Assembly: GCA_039832905.1 (NCBI GenBank)
Contig: JBDOLX010000093.1
Span: forward strand, 11,851 to 61,333
Direction: 5' to 3'
DNA from: Desulfurobacteriaceae bacterium
GTDB taxonomy: Bacteria; Aquificota; Aquificia; Desulfurobacteriales; Desulfurobacteriaceae
DNA length: 49,483 bases
Shown here: positions 26,037-34,662 of the stretch, in pieces
How the letters are laid out: each line of letters starts with the position of its first letter
Position numbering within the stretch: the stretch's first letter is position 1
Translations under genes and position numbers: made by a program
The notes under the pieces: model-generated
Databases searched by the model: none
Seen by the model: only the letters and a program-made list of their open reading frames with translations
Told to the model about the DNA's origin: nothing

Positions 26037-26675
26037 GTGTTAGTTTTAGGTATAGATCTTTCCATTTTTGAAGGAAGTGTTTCTTTGGCAAGAGATGGTG
26101 AAGTATTATCGGTTTCTATGTGGAACCAACCAAGGAAACATGCTGAAAAGGTCTTTATAGAAATAGAAAAACTTTTAAGAGATTTCAATCTTTCTAAAGA
26201 TGATATAGACCTTACAGTAGTAACTTCTGGGCCGGGATCTTTTACCGGTGTAAGGCTTTCTATAACCGTAGGTAAGTCTTTAAAAGTTTTGGGATTTGAT
26301 GTTAAGGCTGTATCCACTTTAGAGCTTATAGGATTAAATCTTGTGAAGTTGGGAGTAAAAACCGTTTCCCTTATTTCAGGTAGAAAAGGAAGATTCTACA
26401 CTTTGTTAAGAGAAAGTTTAGAAAGTCCTCTCAATGTTATGGATCTAACAGAAGAGGAGGTTCTGTATTTACTTGGAAATAACGAAGAGTGCGTGGTGGC
26501 ATACAAAGGAGAAATTCCAAAGAAGATCAAGGAAAACTCTAGGACTTTTCATGAAACTACTCCTTTGGGAGTTTACTGTTCCCTTTTACCCTTTGAACAT
26601 CCTTTCCTTTTGAAACCTCTCCATTTCTACTACGTAAGAGATCACGATGCAAGACCTTCTTGTAAGGGAATGTAG
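26037..26675 (+). CDS. tsaB: tRNA t6A biosynthesis protein TsaB
   Basis: The 212-residue protein has the ASKHA-fold start LGIDLSIFEGSVSLA and the TsaB signature VTSGPGSFTGVRLSITVGKSL. TsaB is the non-catalytic partner of TsaD and TsaE in making t6A37 on ANN-reading tRNAs. The start is GTG 26037 after GTAAAGGT. Its last 29 bases overlap rimI, a common tsaB-rimI arrangement. Confidence 0.92.
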   Translation: MLVLGIDLSIFEGSVSLARDGEVLSVSMWNQPRKHAEKVFIEIEKLLRDFNLSKDDIDLTVVTSGPGSFTGVRLSITVGKSLKVLGFDVKAVSTLELIGLNLVKLGVKTVSLISGRKGRFYTLLRESLESPLNVMDLTEEEVLYLLGNNEECVVAYKGEIPKKIKENSRTFHETTPLGVYCSLLPFEHPFLLKPLHFYYVRDHDARPSCKGM

Positions 26676-27105
26676 GGAAGAAGATATAGGTGATATACTA
26701 AAAATAGAAAGAGAATCCTTTTCTGATTGCTGGAGCAAGGAAACTTTGGAAAAAGAACTCTCCTTACCTTTTTCCTATTTCTTAGTAGCTGAAGTTAACA
26801 AAGAAGTGGTTGGTTATTTGATATCGTGGATAATTGATGAGGTTTGTGAGTTAAACAGAATAGCAGTGTCAAAGCGTTTTAGAGGAAAAGGAATTGGAAA
26901 AAAACTTATTACAAGTTTAATAAATTTTTGCTTTGAAAAAAGTGTAAAGGGAATCTTACTTGAGGTTAGAGAATCAAACTTTGCAGCCATAAGGTTCTAC
27001 GAAAGTTTTGGTTTTAAAAAAATTTCTACAAGAAAAAACTATTACGGTAATGAGACGGCTCTTATCTACAAACTTTTTTTAGGAGGCAGACATGTTAAGG
27101 GATGA
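26647..27105 (+). CDS. rimI: Ribosomal-protein-alanine N-acetyltransferase RimI-type
   Basis: The 152-residue GNAT protein has the acetyl-CoA loop RFRGKGIGKKL, the ELNRIAVS strand and the end EVRESNFAAIRFYESFGFKK, which are typical of RimI. RimI acetylates the N-terminus of ribosomal protein S18. It overlaps tsaB upstream and the DUF465-type gene downstream (14 bases). Confidence 0.9.
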   Translation: MQDLLVRECREEDIGDILKIERESFSDCWSKETLEKELSLPFSYFLVAEVNKEVVGYLISWIIDEVCELNRIAVSKRFRGKGIGKKLITSLINFCFEKSVKGILLEVRESNFAAIRFYESFGFKKISTRKNYYGNETALIYKLFLGGRHVKG

Positions 27106-27328
27106 GAATCTGAAGGCCCTAGCGAGAGAAAAGTTTCACTACTTTAAAACTCTCGAAATGAAACACCAAGAACTTGATGATCTAATTGATAAGATGGAAA
27201 AGAAAGCTGTTTTAACTCCTTCTGAAGAAGCAGAACTTAAAAAGCTAAAAGCTGAACGTCTTCGCTTAAGGGATGAAATGCTCTTTCTATTAAAGAAGGT
27301 AGAGGAGGAGTTAAAGAATGAGAAGTGA
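27092..27328 (+). CDS. DUF465 / YdcH-type small helical protein
   Basis: The 78-residue, highly charged, all-helical protein contains [21 protein letters not shown] and [23 protein letters not shown], which fit the DUF465 (YdcH) pattern of a short coiled-coil hairpin. Its function is unknown. AGGAGGCAGAC gives a good ribosome-binding site inside rimI. Its end overlaps ilvD by 11 bases. Confidence 0.78.
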   Translation: MLRDENLKALAREKFHYFKTLEMKHQELDDLIDKMEKKAVLTPSEEAELKKLKAERLRLRDEMLFLLKKVEEELKNEK

Positions 27329-28970
27329 TATTTTTAGAACTTTTGAGAAAATGCCAGCCCGTGCCTTAATGATGGCAACAGGACTCCAGAGGAAGGATAT
27401 AGATAAGCCTTTAATTGGAATTATTTCAAGTTGGACTGACCTTGTTCCTGGCCATGTAGATATGTTTTCCTTGGAAAGATTTATCGAAAGAGGAATAGCT
27501 GCTGCAGGTGGAACTCCTTTTGTTGTTCGTGTTCCTGCCGTTTGTGATGGTATTGCTATGGGACATGAAGGAATGAGGTTTTCTTTACCTTTGAGAGAAC
27601 TTATAGCGGATGCTGTTGAAGATGTTGTAACTGCTCACCAGCTTGATGGAATAGTTCTTCTAACTGCTTGCGATAAGATTACTCCAGGAATGCTAATGGG
27701 TGCAGCAAGGGTAAACATTCCTGCCATCGTTGTTACTGCCGGCCCAATGCTTGCAGGAAGGAGAGGAAAGGAAAGATTAGACCTTGTTACCCATACCTTT
27801 GAGGCTATTGGTCGCTACAAAAAAGGAGAGCTTACCTTAGAAGATTTAAAAGAGTTTGAAGCTTCCGCTTGTCCTTCTTCTGGGGCTTGTCAAGGTATGT
27901 TTACAGCAAATACTATGGCGTGTCTTACAGAAGCTTTAGGACTCTCTTTGCCTTTCTGTGGAACGTCTCCTGCACCTTTAGCGGAGAAAAAAAGGATAGC
28001 CGAAGCTTCTGGAGAGAAGATAGTTGAACTTGTAAGAAAAGGAATAAAAGCAAGGGACATTTTGACTCCTGCTGCTTTTAGGAATGCAATAAGGGTAGAT
28101 CTTGCTCTTGGAGGTTCTACCAACACTGTTCTTCACCTTCCTGCAATAGCCCATGAAGCAGGAATTCCTTTTGAGATAAAACTTTTTGACGATTTAAGTA
28201 GAGAAACTCCAAAGATTTGTAGCATGAGACCCGGTGGAAAATATCTAATGGAAGATCTCCATTACGCCGGTGGAATTCCCGGAGTTCTAAAAAGACTTCA
28301 CGACCTTTTAGAAGACAATCCGACAGTTTCTGGGGTTTCCATCAAACAGATTGCAATGAGTGCAAAGATTTGGGATGAAGATGTAATAAGACCTATTGGT
28401 AATCCTTATAGCAAAGAGGGTGGAATAGCTATTCTTTATGGAAATCTTGCCCCAGACGGAGCTGTCGTTAAGCAAGGGGCTATGTCTGAAAAAATGAAAG
28501 TCTTTACGGGAACTGCAAGAGTGTTTGACTGTGAAGAAGATGCAATGAAAGCAGTAATGGAAGGTAAGATAAAAGATGGAGACGTTATCGTGATAAGGTA
28601 TGAAGGACCAAAAGGTGGTCCTGGAATGAGAGAAATGCTAGCAGTAACTTCTGCAGTTATGGGAATGGGACTTGGTGAGTCTGTAGCACTTATTACCGAT
28701 GGAAGGTTTTCGGGTGGAACCCACGGCCCTTGTATTGGACACATATCTCCAGAGGCAGCCGAAGGAGGACCTATCGGTGTTGTTAAAGAAGGTGATAAGA
28801 TTCACATAAACATTCCTGAAAGAAAGCTTGAGTTGCTAATTTCTCAAGAGGAACTGGAAAAGAGGCTTTCTGAATTTAAGCCTAAGCAAAAAGAGGTAAA
28901 ATCCAAACTTCTTAGAAAGTATGCAAAACTTGTAACCTCTGCTGCAAAAGGAGCAATTCAAGATGTTTAA
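27318..28970 (+). CDS. ilvD: Dihydroxy-acid dehydratase
   Basis: The 550-residue enzyme has the family cysteines in [22 protein letters not shown] and [17 protein letters not shown], which carry the Fe-S cluster, and the C-terminal [21 protein letters not shown]. It makes the 2-oxo acid precursors of valine and isoleucine. With cimA, leuD and leuB elsewhere in the window, much of the citramalate route is represented. It overlaps the preceding small gene by 11 bases. Confidence 0.97.
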   Translation: MRSDIFRTFEKMPARALMMATGLQRKDIDKPLIGIISSWTDLVPGHVDMFSLERFIERGIAAAGGTPFVVRVPAVCDGIAMGHEGMRFSLPLRELIADAVEDVVTAHQLDGIVLLTACDKITPGMLMGAARVNIPAIVVTAGPMLAGRRGKERLDLVTHTFEAIGRYKKGELTLEDLKEFEASACPSSGACQGMFTANTMACLTEALGLSLPFCGTSPAPLAEKKRIAEASGEKIVELVRKGIKARDILTPAAFRNAIRVDLALGGSTNTVLHLPAIAHEAGIPFEIKLFDDLSRETPKICSMRPGGKYLMEDLHYAGGIPGVLKRLHDLLEDNPTVSGVSIKQIAMSAKIWDEDVIRPIGNPYSKEGGIAILYGNLAPDGAVVKQGAMSEKMKVFTGTARVFDCEEDAMKAVMEGKIKDGDVIVIRYEGPKGGPGMREMLAVTSAVMGMGLGESVALITDGRFSGGTHGPCIGHISPEAAEGGPIGVVKEGDKIHINIPERKLELLISQEELEKRLSEFKPKQKEVKSKLLRKYAKLVTSAAKGAIQDV

Positions 28971-28995
28971 GGGGCTTTTGCCCCTAATTTCTTGA
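28970..28995 (+). terminator. Weak terminator or processing hairpin between ilvD and argD
   Basis: The stem AGGGGC-TTTT-GCCCCT begins at the last base of the ilvD stop codon and is followed by AATTTCTTG, a poor T tract. It may attenuate or stabilise rather than fully terminate, since argD starts 40 bases on with no clear promoter. Confidence 0.5.
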
Positions 28996-29010
28996 TAAAG
29001 GGGTAGATAA

Positions 29011-30198
29011 ATGAACGTTTTTGAAAAGACAGAAAAGTTTGTTATGAAAACTTACAACCGTTTTCCTGTTTCCTTTGTAAAAGGGGAAGGCTGTTGGCTT
29101 TTTGATGAAGACGGGAAAAAATACTTAGATATGCTTGCTGGAATTGCTGTTTGTAATCTTGGACATTGTCATCCCGCAGTTTCCGAAGCTATTTGTGATC
29201 AAGCAAAAAAACTTTTACACGTTTCTAACCTTTTTCACATAGAGCCGCAGGCAACTTTAGCAGAACTTATCTGTAAAAACTCTTTTGGAGAGAAGGTTTT
29301 CTTTTGTAACAGTGGAGCTGAGGCAAACGAAGGTGCTATAAAACTTGCAAGAAGGTATGGAACAGAAAAAGATCCTGAAAAGTATGAAATTATAGCTTTT
29401 AAGGGTTCTTTTCATGGAAGAACAATGGCTGCTGTTTCAATAACAGGACAGGGGAAGTATAGTCAAGGTTTTGGTCCGACACTTGAAGGGGTCAAGTTCG
29501 CCGAGTTCAACAATATAGACTCTGTAAAAAAGGTTATCTCAGAAAAAACTGCAGGAATAATAGTAGAACCAATTCAGGGAGAAGGTGGTATAGTTCCAGC
29601 AGAAAAAGAGTTTTTAAAAAGCTTGCGGGATCTAGCGGATGAAGTAGATGCGGTTTTGATTTTTGATGAGGTTCAGACAGGGGTAGGAAGAACAGGAAAA
29701 CTTTTTGCCTATGAACACTACGAAGTTGAACCTGATGTTATGACTCTTGCGAAAGCTCTTGGAAACGGTGTCCCAATAGGGGCAATTGTTGCTAAAGGAA
29801 AAGCTAAGGACGTCCTAAAGCCGGGACTTCATGCATCAACTTTTGGAGGAAACCTTCTTGCTACAAGGGCAGGAATAGAAGTTCTAAAAATTGTTTCAAA
29901 TGAGGACTTTCTAAAAGAAGTGGAAAAGAAAGGAGAGTATCTCAAGAAAAAGCTAAATGAGTTGAAGGAAAAGTATCCAAATCTTATTGATCACGTTAGA
30001 GGGAAAGGATTAATGATAGGAATGGTTTGCAAAGTTCCTTGTAAAGATATCGTAAAGTCTTGTCTAGAGAAAGGTCTTATTATTAACTGTACGGCACAAA
30101 ACGTGCTAAGGTTTGTTCCACCTCTTATTATAAAAGAAGAGGAAATAGATCTTGGTGTGGAAATCTTAGATGGAGTTTTAAAGGAGTATGAAAGTTAA
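29011..30198 (+). CDS. argD: Acetylornithine aminotransferase
   Basis: The 395-residue class III aminotransferase has CNSGAEANEGAIKLARR, FKGSFHGRTMAAVS, LIFDEVQTGVGRTG and the PLP lysine in MTLAKALGNGVPIGA. Length and motifs fit ArgD; some thermophile versions also act on succinyldiaminopimelate or LysW-linked substrates. The ATG follows AAGGGGTAGATAA. It overlaps the next gene by 11 bases. Confidence 0.93.
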   Translation: MNVFEKTEKFVMKTYNRFPVSFVKGEGCWLFDEDGKKYLDMLAGIAVCNLGHCHPAVSEAICDQAKKLLHVSNLFHIEPQATLAELICKNSFGEKVFFCNSGAEANEGAIKLARRYGTEKDPEKYEIIAFKGSFHGRTMAAVSITGQGKYSQGFGPTLEGVKFAEFNNIDSVKKVISEKTAGIIVEPIQGEGGIVPAEKEFLKSLRDLADEVDAVLIFDEVQTGVGRTGKLFAYEHYEVEPDVMTLAKALGNGVPIGAIVAKGKAKDVLKPGLHASTFGGNLLATRAGIEVLKIVSNEDFLKEVEKKGEYLKKKLNELKEKYPNLIDHVRGKGLMIGMVCKVPCKDIVKSCLEKGLIINCTAQNVLRFVPPLIIKEEEIDLGVEILDGVLKEYES

Positions 30199-31909
30199 AG
30201 AAGCTGTTCCTTCTTTACTGTTTGAAACAGAAAGCTTGAGACAGGAAGTTGTAGTTGACGCTCTTGATTTCTTTATAGAGAAGATAAAGAAACTCGGTGT
30301 TTCTATAAATGCCATTTATCCTGCTGATCCTCTTTCCCTTCCTTTTTGTATGTACCTTTCTAATAAATTATCTACACCAATAAAAACTGAAAGGTTTTTA
30401 TCAAGTTCAGATAAGGTCCTAGTTGTTTTCTCTTATCTTCCTCATAGGTATATTACGAAAAAGTTCATTAGCGAGAAGCTAAAAATCTTCAGGAAAAACT
30501 TTCCAAATTCTCCTTCATTACTTATTGCTTCTTCTGAAAAATCTAACCTTGTTGATTTTCAGCTACTTAAAGTTAAGGAACTTAATAGAGTAAACTCTTT
30601 TAGATTTCTACTAGAAGCTTTCAAAAACTTTTTTTACCCTGTTGAAAGTGAATTTACATACTTTCCGAGAACTCTTTGGGAAGCAGCCAAAAACGAAATA
30701 AAAACCTTTGAAAAGGCAAAACGAATAAGAGATAACATTAGAAAGTATACGGAGGAAGAGGAAAGTTCTCTTATTCTTAGGGAAGATTATTTAGAGATAG
30801 CTATATGGGAACGATTTAAAAAGAACATACTAGTTGTTCCAACCTTTTCTCAAGATAAGGAGGAATTTTCACAAATAACTTTTGAAAAACTCATAGAGGT
30901 TGAAAATAAAGTTTACAACTCAGTAATTACATCTCTTTTGGAATTTCTTTCCCAAAAACTTGAGTATTCTTTTCCTACTTACTTAGCATATTCAAGCTTT
31001 GAAGTGGTTGATAAGAAAGGTGTGGTAATTGTTCCCAAAGCAAAGGAAGTTCTTGATGGAGTAGATTTAAATATTGAAATTATTTTGAGGAGTAATAGCT
31101 TTACAAGGGATTTTCAAAAACTAAACAAAATACTGGACGGTTTTTTTGTTTCTTTAACAGGTAGCATTTTTGAAAAAGATGCCTTTAAGCCAAGTTTAGA
31201 GTTTGTTGTGGAAAAAGAAATAAAGAAAGCTTCTGTCTATATTAGTTGGTTCTTAGATAGAAGTATGCTACTGAAACTTTACAAAAAAGTAAATAAAAAA
31301 TGGTTGCTTTCAAGGCTTCTTTCTCGCAAAGAATTAAAACTAAAGATAAAGGAACTTTTTAAGTTCTTGGAAGAGTTCTCTTTTTCACCGGAAAATTTGG
31401 AGTGGGTGTTTTCTGAACTTAACGCTATTTTAAGGAAAAGCCCCTCTTTCATGAAACTGTATGAAGAAAGAATAAAGGAAGTTTTGGACAAGAAAAACTT
31501 ATGGGCGATAGTTGGAGCTTTTGGAAGTTTCTTGGTTGATGATTCAGATGAAGCGCTAAAGTTTCTCCTATCTTTGAAAGGATACGAAAACTTACATGAG
31601 TTTTTAGCAAAGGAGGATAGGTATTTTATTCCTATAAGAACAAAAAGAATTTACAGAGAAAATATAGAAAGGGTGATAGAAAAGAATTTAAGAATTTACC
31701 TTAAAGCTGAACCCTTAAATCCTGATTCTCCAACAACTTACGTTGTTCATTCCGAAGATGGTAGTTTTTTAGGAACTATACCTCAAATCTTTTCTCATTA
31801 CATTTTTGCAAAGGAATCTTCTGGAAAGAAGATAGTTTGTAAAAAACTTTACTTTGATAGCTTAATTTTCTCAGGAAAATCCTACTGGGTAGAAGTGGAA
31901 TGTCTTTAA
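30188..31909 (+). CDS. Orphan 573-residue protein, possible HIRAN-like C-terminus
   Basis: I do not recognise this soluble protein as a whole. Residues about 35-85 (AIYPADPLSLPFCMYLSNKL, then KVLVVFSYLP) distantly suggest a nucleotide- or phosphoribosyl-type Rossmann fold; this is weak. Residues 170-500 are charged and mainly helical. Residues 502-573 resemble a HIRAN module, with AEPLNPDSPTTYVV, GSFLGTIPQ and a final beta-rich stretch; HIRAN domains bind DNA ends in repair and helicase proteins. It overlaps argD and the ABC ATPase gene, so it is probably coexpressed with both. Confidence 0.72.
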   Translation: MKVKEAVPSLLFETESLRQEVVVDALDFFIEKIKKLGVSINAIYPADPLSLPFCMYLSNKLSTPIKTERFLSSSDKVLVVFSYLPHRYITKKFISEKLKIFRKNFPNSPSLLIASSEKSNLVDFQLLKVKELNRVNSFRFLLEAFKNFFYPVESEFTYFPRTLWEAAKNEIKTFEKAKRIRDNIRKYTEEEESSLILREDYLEIAIWERFKKNILVVPTFSQDKEEFSQITFEKLIEVENKVYNSVITSLLEFLSQKLEYSFPTYLAYSSFEVVDKKGVVIVPKAKEVLDGVDLNIEIILRSNSFTRDFQKLNKILDGFFVSLTGSIFEKDAFKPSLEFVVEKEIKKASVYISWFLDRSMLLKLYKKVNKKWLLSRLLSRKELKLKIKELFKFLEEFSFSPENLEWVFSELNAILRKSPSFMKLYEERIKEVLDKKNLWAIVGAFGSFLVDDSDEALKFLLSLKGYENLHEFLAKEDRYFIPIRTKRIYRENIERVIEKNLRIYLKAEPLNPDSPTTYVVHSEDGSFLGTIPQIFSHYIFAKESSGKKIVCKKLYFDSLIFSGKSYWVEVECL

Positions 31910-32826
31910 AGGTAGAAAATCTTTCCATTTCGACCAAAGGATTCAAGATAGTAAAAGATGCTTTTTTAGAAGTAAAAAAAGGGGAAAAAGTTGCACTCGT
32001 TGGAGAAAGTGGAAGTGGGAAATCCCTAACAGCGTTTTCCATTTTGAAGCTTTTACCCAAGGATTTAGAGGCTAAGGGAAAAATAGAAGTTGATGGAATA
32101 GATGTTCTTTCACTAAAAGGAAAAGACCTCCTTTCTTTTCGCTGGGAAAAAGTTTCAATGGTTTTTCAAGATCCTTCTGCTTCTTTAAATCCTTTAATGA
32201 AGATAAAAGACCAGATAGCAGAGGCTATACTCTACCATAGGAAAGGAAATAAGAAAGAAATAGAAAAAAAAATTTTAAACCTTCTCAGACTAGCAAAAAT
32301 TCCAAGACCTAAAGAAATAGCCAACGCTTATCCTCACCACCTTTCAGGAGGTCTAAAACAGAGGGTAGCAATAGCCATGGCTTTGGCTTGCGAACCTGAC
32401 TACATCTTGGCAGATGAACCGACCACTGCCCTTGATTTAACGGTTCAGGCTGGTATCTTGGGACTTTTAAAAAGTGCTGAAGCCGGAGTATTGCTAATTA
32501 CTCACGATATGGGAGTAGTTGCCGAATTTTCAGAGAAAGTTTTTGTTATGTATGCTGGACATACTGTGGAGTATGGAGAAACAAATGAAATTCTAAAAAA
32601 TCCTCTACATCCTTACACGGAAGGACTTCTTAAGTGTTCTTTAACTTCTTTGAGCAAGGAGAAAGGAAAGCTTTTTTCTATTCCAGGAACTATTCCAGAA
32701 CCTTCTCAAAAAATAAAAGGCTGCCCTTTTCATCCTCGCTGTCCAAAGGTAAAGGAAATTTGTAAAAGGAAAATGCCCCCTACAGTGGAAGTAGGGGACA
32801 GAACGGTAAGGTGTTTCCTCTACTGA
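31900..32826 (+). CDS. Peptide/nickel-type ABC transporter ATPase (OppD/DppD family)
   Basis: The 308-residue ATPase has Walker A GESGSGKS (about 35-42), Q-loop VFQDPSASLNP, signature LSGGLKQR (usually LSGGM), Walker B YILADEPT, and H-loop LITHDMG. The C-terminal extension CPFHPRCPKVKEIC with a last Cys in TVRC is the OppD/DppD-type domain, which holds a [4Fe-4S] cluster in a thermophile DppD structure. No permease, binding protein or OppF partner is in the window. It overlaps convergently with the lipase gene by seven bases. Confidence 0.9.
   Translation: MSLKVENLSISTKGFKIVKDAFLEVKKGEKVALVGESGSGKSLTAFSILKLLPKDLEAKGKIEVDGIDVLSLKGKDLLSFRWEKVSMVFQDPSASLNPLMKIKDQIAEAILYHRKGNKKEIEKKILNLLRLAKIPRPKEIANAYPHHLSGGLKQRVAIAMALACEPDYILADEPTTALDLTVQAGILGLLKSAEAGVLLITHDMGVVAEFSEKVFVMYAGHTVEYGETNEILKNPLHPYTEGLLKCSLTSLSKEKGKLFSIPGTIPEPSQKIKGCPFHPRCPKVKEICKRKMPPTVEVGDRTVRCFLY
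32764..32797 (-). terminator. Possible lipase terminator inside the ABC ATPase gene
   Basis: Read on the minus strand, CCCCTAC-TTCCACT-GTAGGGG is followed by GCATTTTCCTTTT. It lies 23 bases beyond the lipase stop, within the 3' end of the convergent ATPase gene. The T tract is broken, so the call is moderate. Confidence 0.42.
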
Positions 32827-34652
32827 CTAAAGAAACTGTTTATCTGTTCTCTTGCTGTTTTCTGAGCATTTTCAACAAATTGAGGATCAAGCTTTCCTTC
32901 GGCTTCTGGATATTTATCTATTTCTGTGTGGAGGAGGAATCCGTGGTGAACCCAGTTTTCTTCGTTTCCAAAGATGTACCAACCGGAAGAAGACGCTGGT
33001 GGATTTAGAGGGTCTGGGGTTTCTACAAGGGTAGCGTTATCAAAACCAACCCTTTTTGCCAAAGCTTCGTTTGAAATATTTGGCACTACTGTATCTCCAT
33101 ACGCGTTTTGAACTAATGTTTTTGTAGAGTTTGTTGTTGCAAGATATACGGGATCGGCTGGATCAAGAATAGTTTGGAATATTCCGAGTAAAAACGCATA
33201 AGCGTTTGTGTTTTTCTTTACTCCAGTGGCCTCTAAAAGGGCTTTTATTGTTTCATTCTCTGCTGTATCAACAATTGAGATAAGGTTTGCCCCTCCGACA
33301 TTTAAAACAACTTTGTCAGGATTTCCATAGTTTGCGTAAATGGAACCTGTGATGGATCCCATAGATATACCGAGGAAATAGACATTTGAGGGTTTATCGT
33401 TAGTTCCATCGCCATCAATATCGTAAAAGCCATTTCTTAGAAGTTCTTCTAGCAACCTTAGATTAAAAACAGCCTGATAAATATTAAACCTATTTTGTAT
33501 CACGTTTGAAGTTAAGAAACATCCTAAACATTCAGTAGGGTTGTTTTCTGTTAGTTTCGTATAGTCTCCATGGAAAGGAAGATCTATAGCTACAACAGGA
33601 AGGTTTACATCAGAGAGAAGATTTCCTGCCTGATCTTTACTTCCTCCGAGACCATGTTGGAAGATGTAAACTGTGCCATTGTAAGAGTCTTGATTACCAA
33701 AGTAAACAGGAATGAACTTAACATAATCTCCTAAGTCAAATGGTTCTCCATTTTGGACTTTTTGAAAGAGTTCTGCTAGTTTCGTTATATCGAATGCGGG
33801 GAACGTTCCGTTACTTATAGCGTTTTTTATCTCGTTTGAGTTGTTTATAAGATCTAGAACATTTGCTATTGCGAAATCAAAACTTTCGTAATCGCTACTT
33901 AGGTTATCGTAGGAAAGGCCTTTTATTTCTAATGGAATAGGATCTCCACTTTCAAGAGATGAAAGGTAAGCTTTAATAACTCCAATGTCTTGAGATGATA
34001 GAGTTTTATTTGCCGTTGAGAAAGTAAAGGCTTCTGCTACTTCCTCTTTACTAAGTCCTAGGCTCTGATATAGAGCGTCGTAGTATCCTTCTTCTTCAAG
34101 TGAATTGAAAGCTTGAGGTGATAAAAGAGGATTTCCATTAATATCCTTAATTCCTTCAAGAAGAATAAAAGCATACTGGTGTCCTGCCTCTAAAGGTTTT
34201 ACAGGATAAAACTTAAGGTATCTTCCATCCTGTTTGAAAGAAAGTCTATCTGCGTGATTTTCCCCAGAGGCTAAGTCAATTAAGAGATACTTCCCTATAA
34301 GAGAAGACTGGTCAATTGGTATGTCATTAATCAAGGGAATGATAATAGGAGTATTGGGACTAAAACCTTTTATTTGAAGTTTATTTATAGCTTCGTATAA
34401 AACTTTCTTTGCAGGATCTTCTACGGCTGATGTATCAAGGTATAGATAGCCGCTTGTTTCCTTCCAAAGAAGGTCATTTGGGAAAGGTATTCCCAATGGT
34501 GCATCTGCGTCTTTTATAAGTGGATCAAACACTAGTCCATTCCTCTCAAAAGAAGTTGTTACAACCTCTGGAACAGAACTATTTTCTTGAAGATTTGCTT
34601 CGCATGAAAACATTATCAAACAAGCAGCTAATAATCCAGAGATCTTTTTCAT
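32820..34652 (-). CDS. Surface lipoprotein lipase (VolA / bacterial lipase-N type)
   Basis: The 610-residue protein has a lipoprotein signal peptide with likely lipidated C17 (IMFSC). A beta-rich N-terminal domain spans about 35-180 (FDPLIKDADAPLGIPFPND, then YPVKPLEAGHQYAFIL), as in the VolA-like lipase family. The alpha/beta-hydrolase part has HG at 333-334, nucleophile S430 in GISMGS and a late His in WVHHGF; DIDGDGTND at 411-419 looks like a calcium loop. VolA releases fatty acids from lysophospholipids for FadL uptake. The gene upstream in the same operon is FadL-like, 10 bases away. Confidence 0.85.
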   Translation of the reverse strand: MKKISGLLAACLIMFSCEANLQENSSVPEVVTTSFERNGLVFDPLIKDADAPLGIPFPNDLLWKETSGYLYLDTSAVEDPAKKVLYEAINKLQIKGFSPNTPIIIPLINDIPIDQSSLIGKYLLIDLASGENHADRLSFKQDGRYLKFYPVKPLEAGHQYAFILLEGIKDINGNPLLSPQAFNSLEEEGYYDALYQSLGLSKEEVAEAFTFSTANKTLSSQDIGVIKAYLSSLESGDPIPLEIKGLSYDNLSSDYESFDFAIANVLDLINNSNEIKNAISNGTFPAFDITKLAELFQKVQNGEPFDLGDYVKFIPVYFGNQDSYNGTVYIFQHGLGGSKDQAGNLLSDVNLPVVAIDLPFHGDYTKLTENNPTECLGCFLTSNVIQNRFNIYQAVFNLRLLEELLRNGFYDIDGDGTNDKPSNVYFLGISMGSITGSIYANYGNPDKVVLNVGGANLISIVDTAENETIKALLEATGVKKNTNAYAFLLGIFQTILDPADPVYLATTNSTKTLVQNAYGDTVVPNISNEALAKRVGFDNATLVETPDPLNPPASSSGWYIFGNEENWVHHGFLLHTEIDKYPEAEGKLDPQFVENAQKTAREQINSFFSQ

Positions 34653-34662
34653 TTTATCCCCC

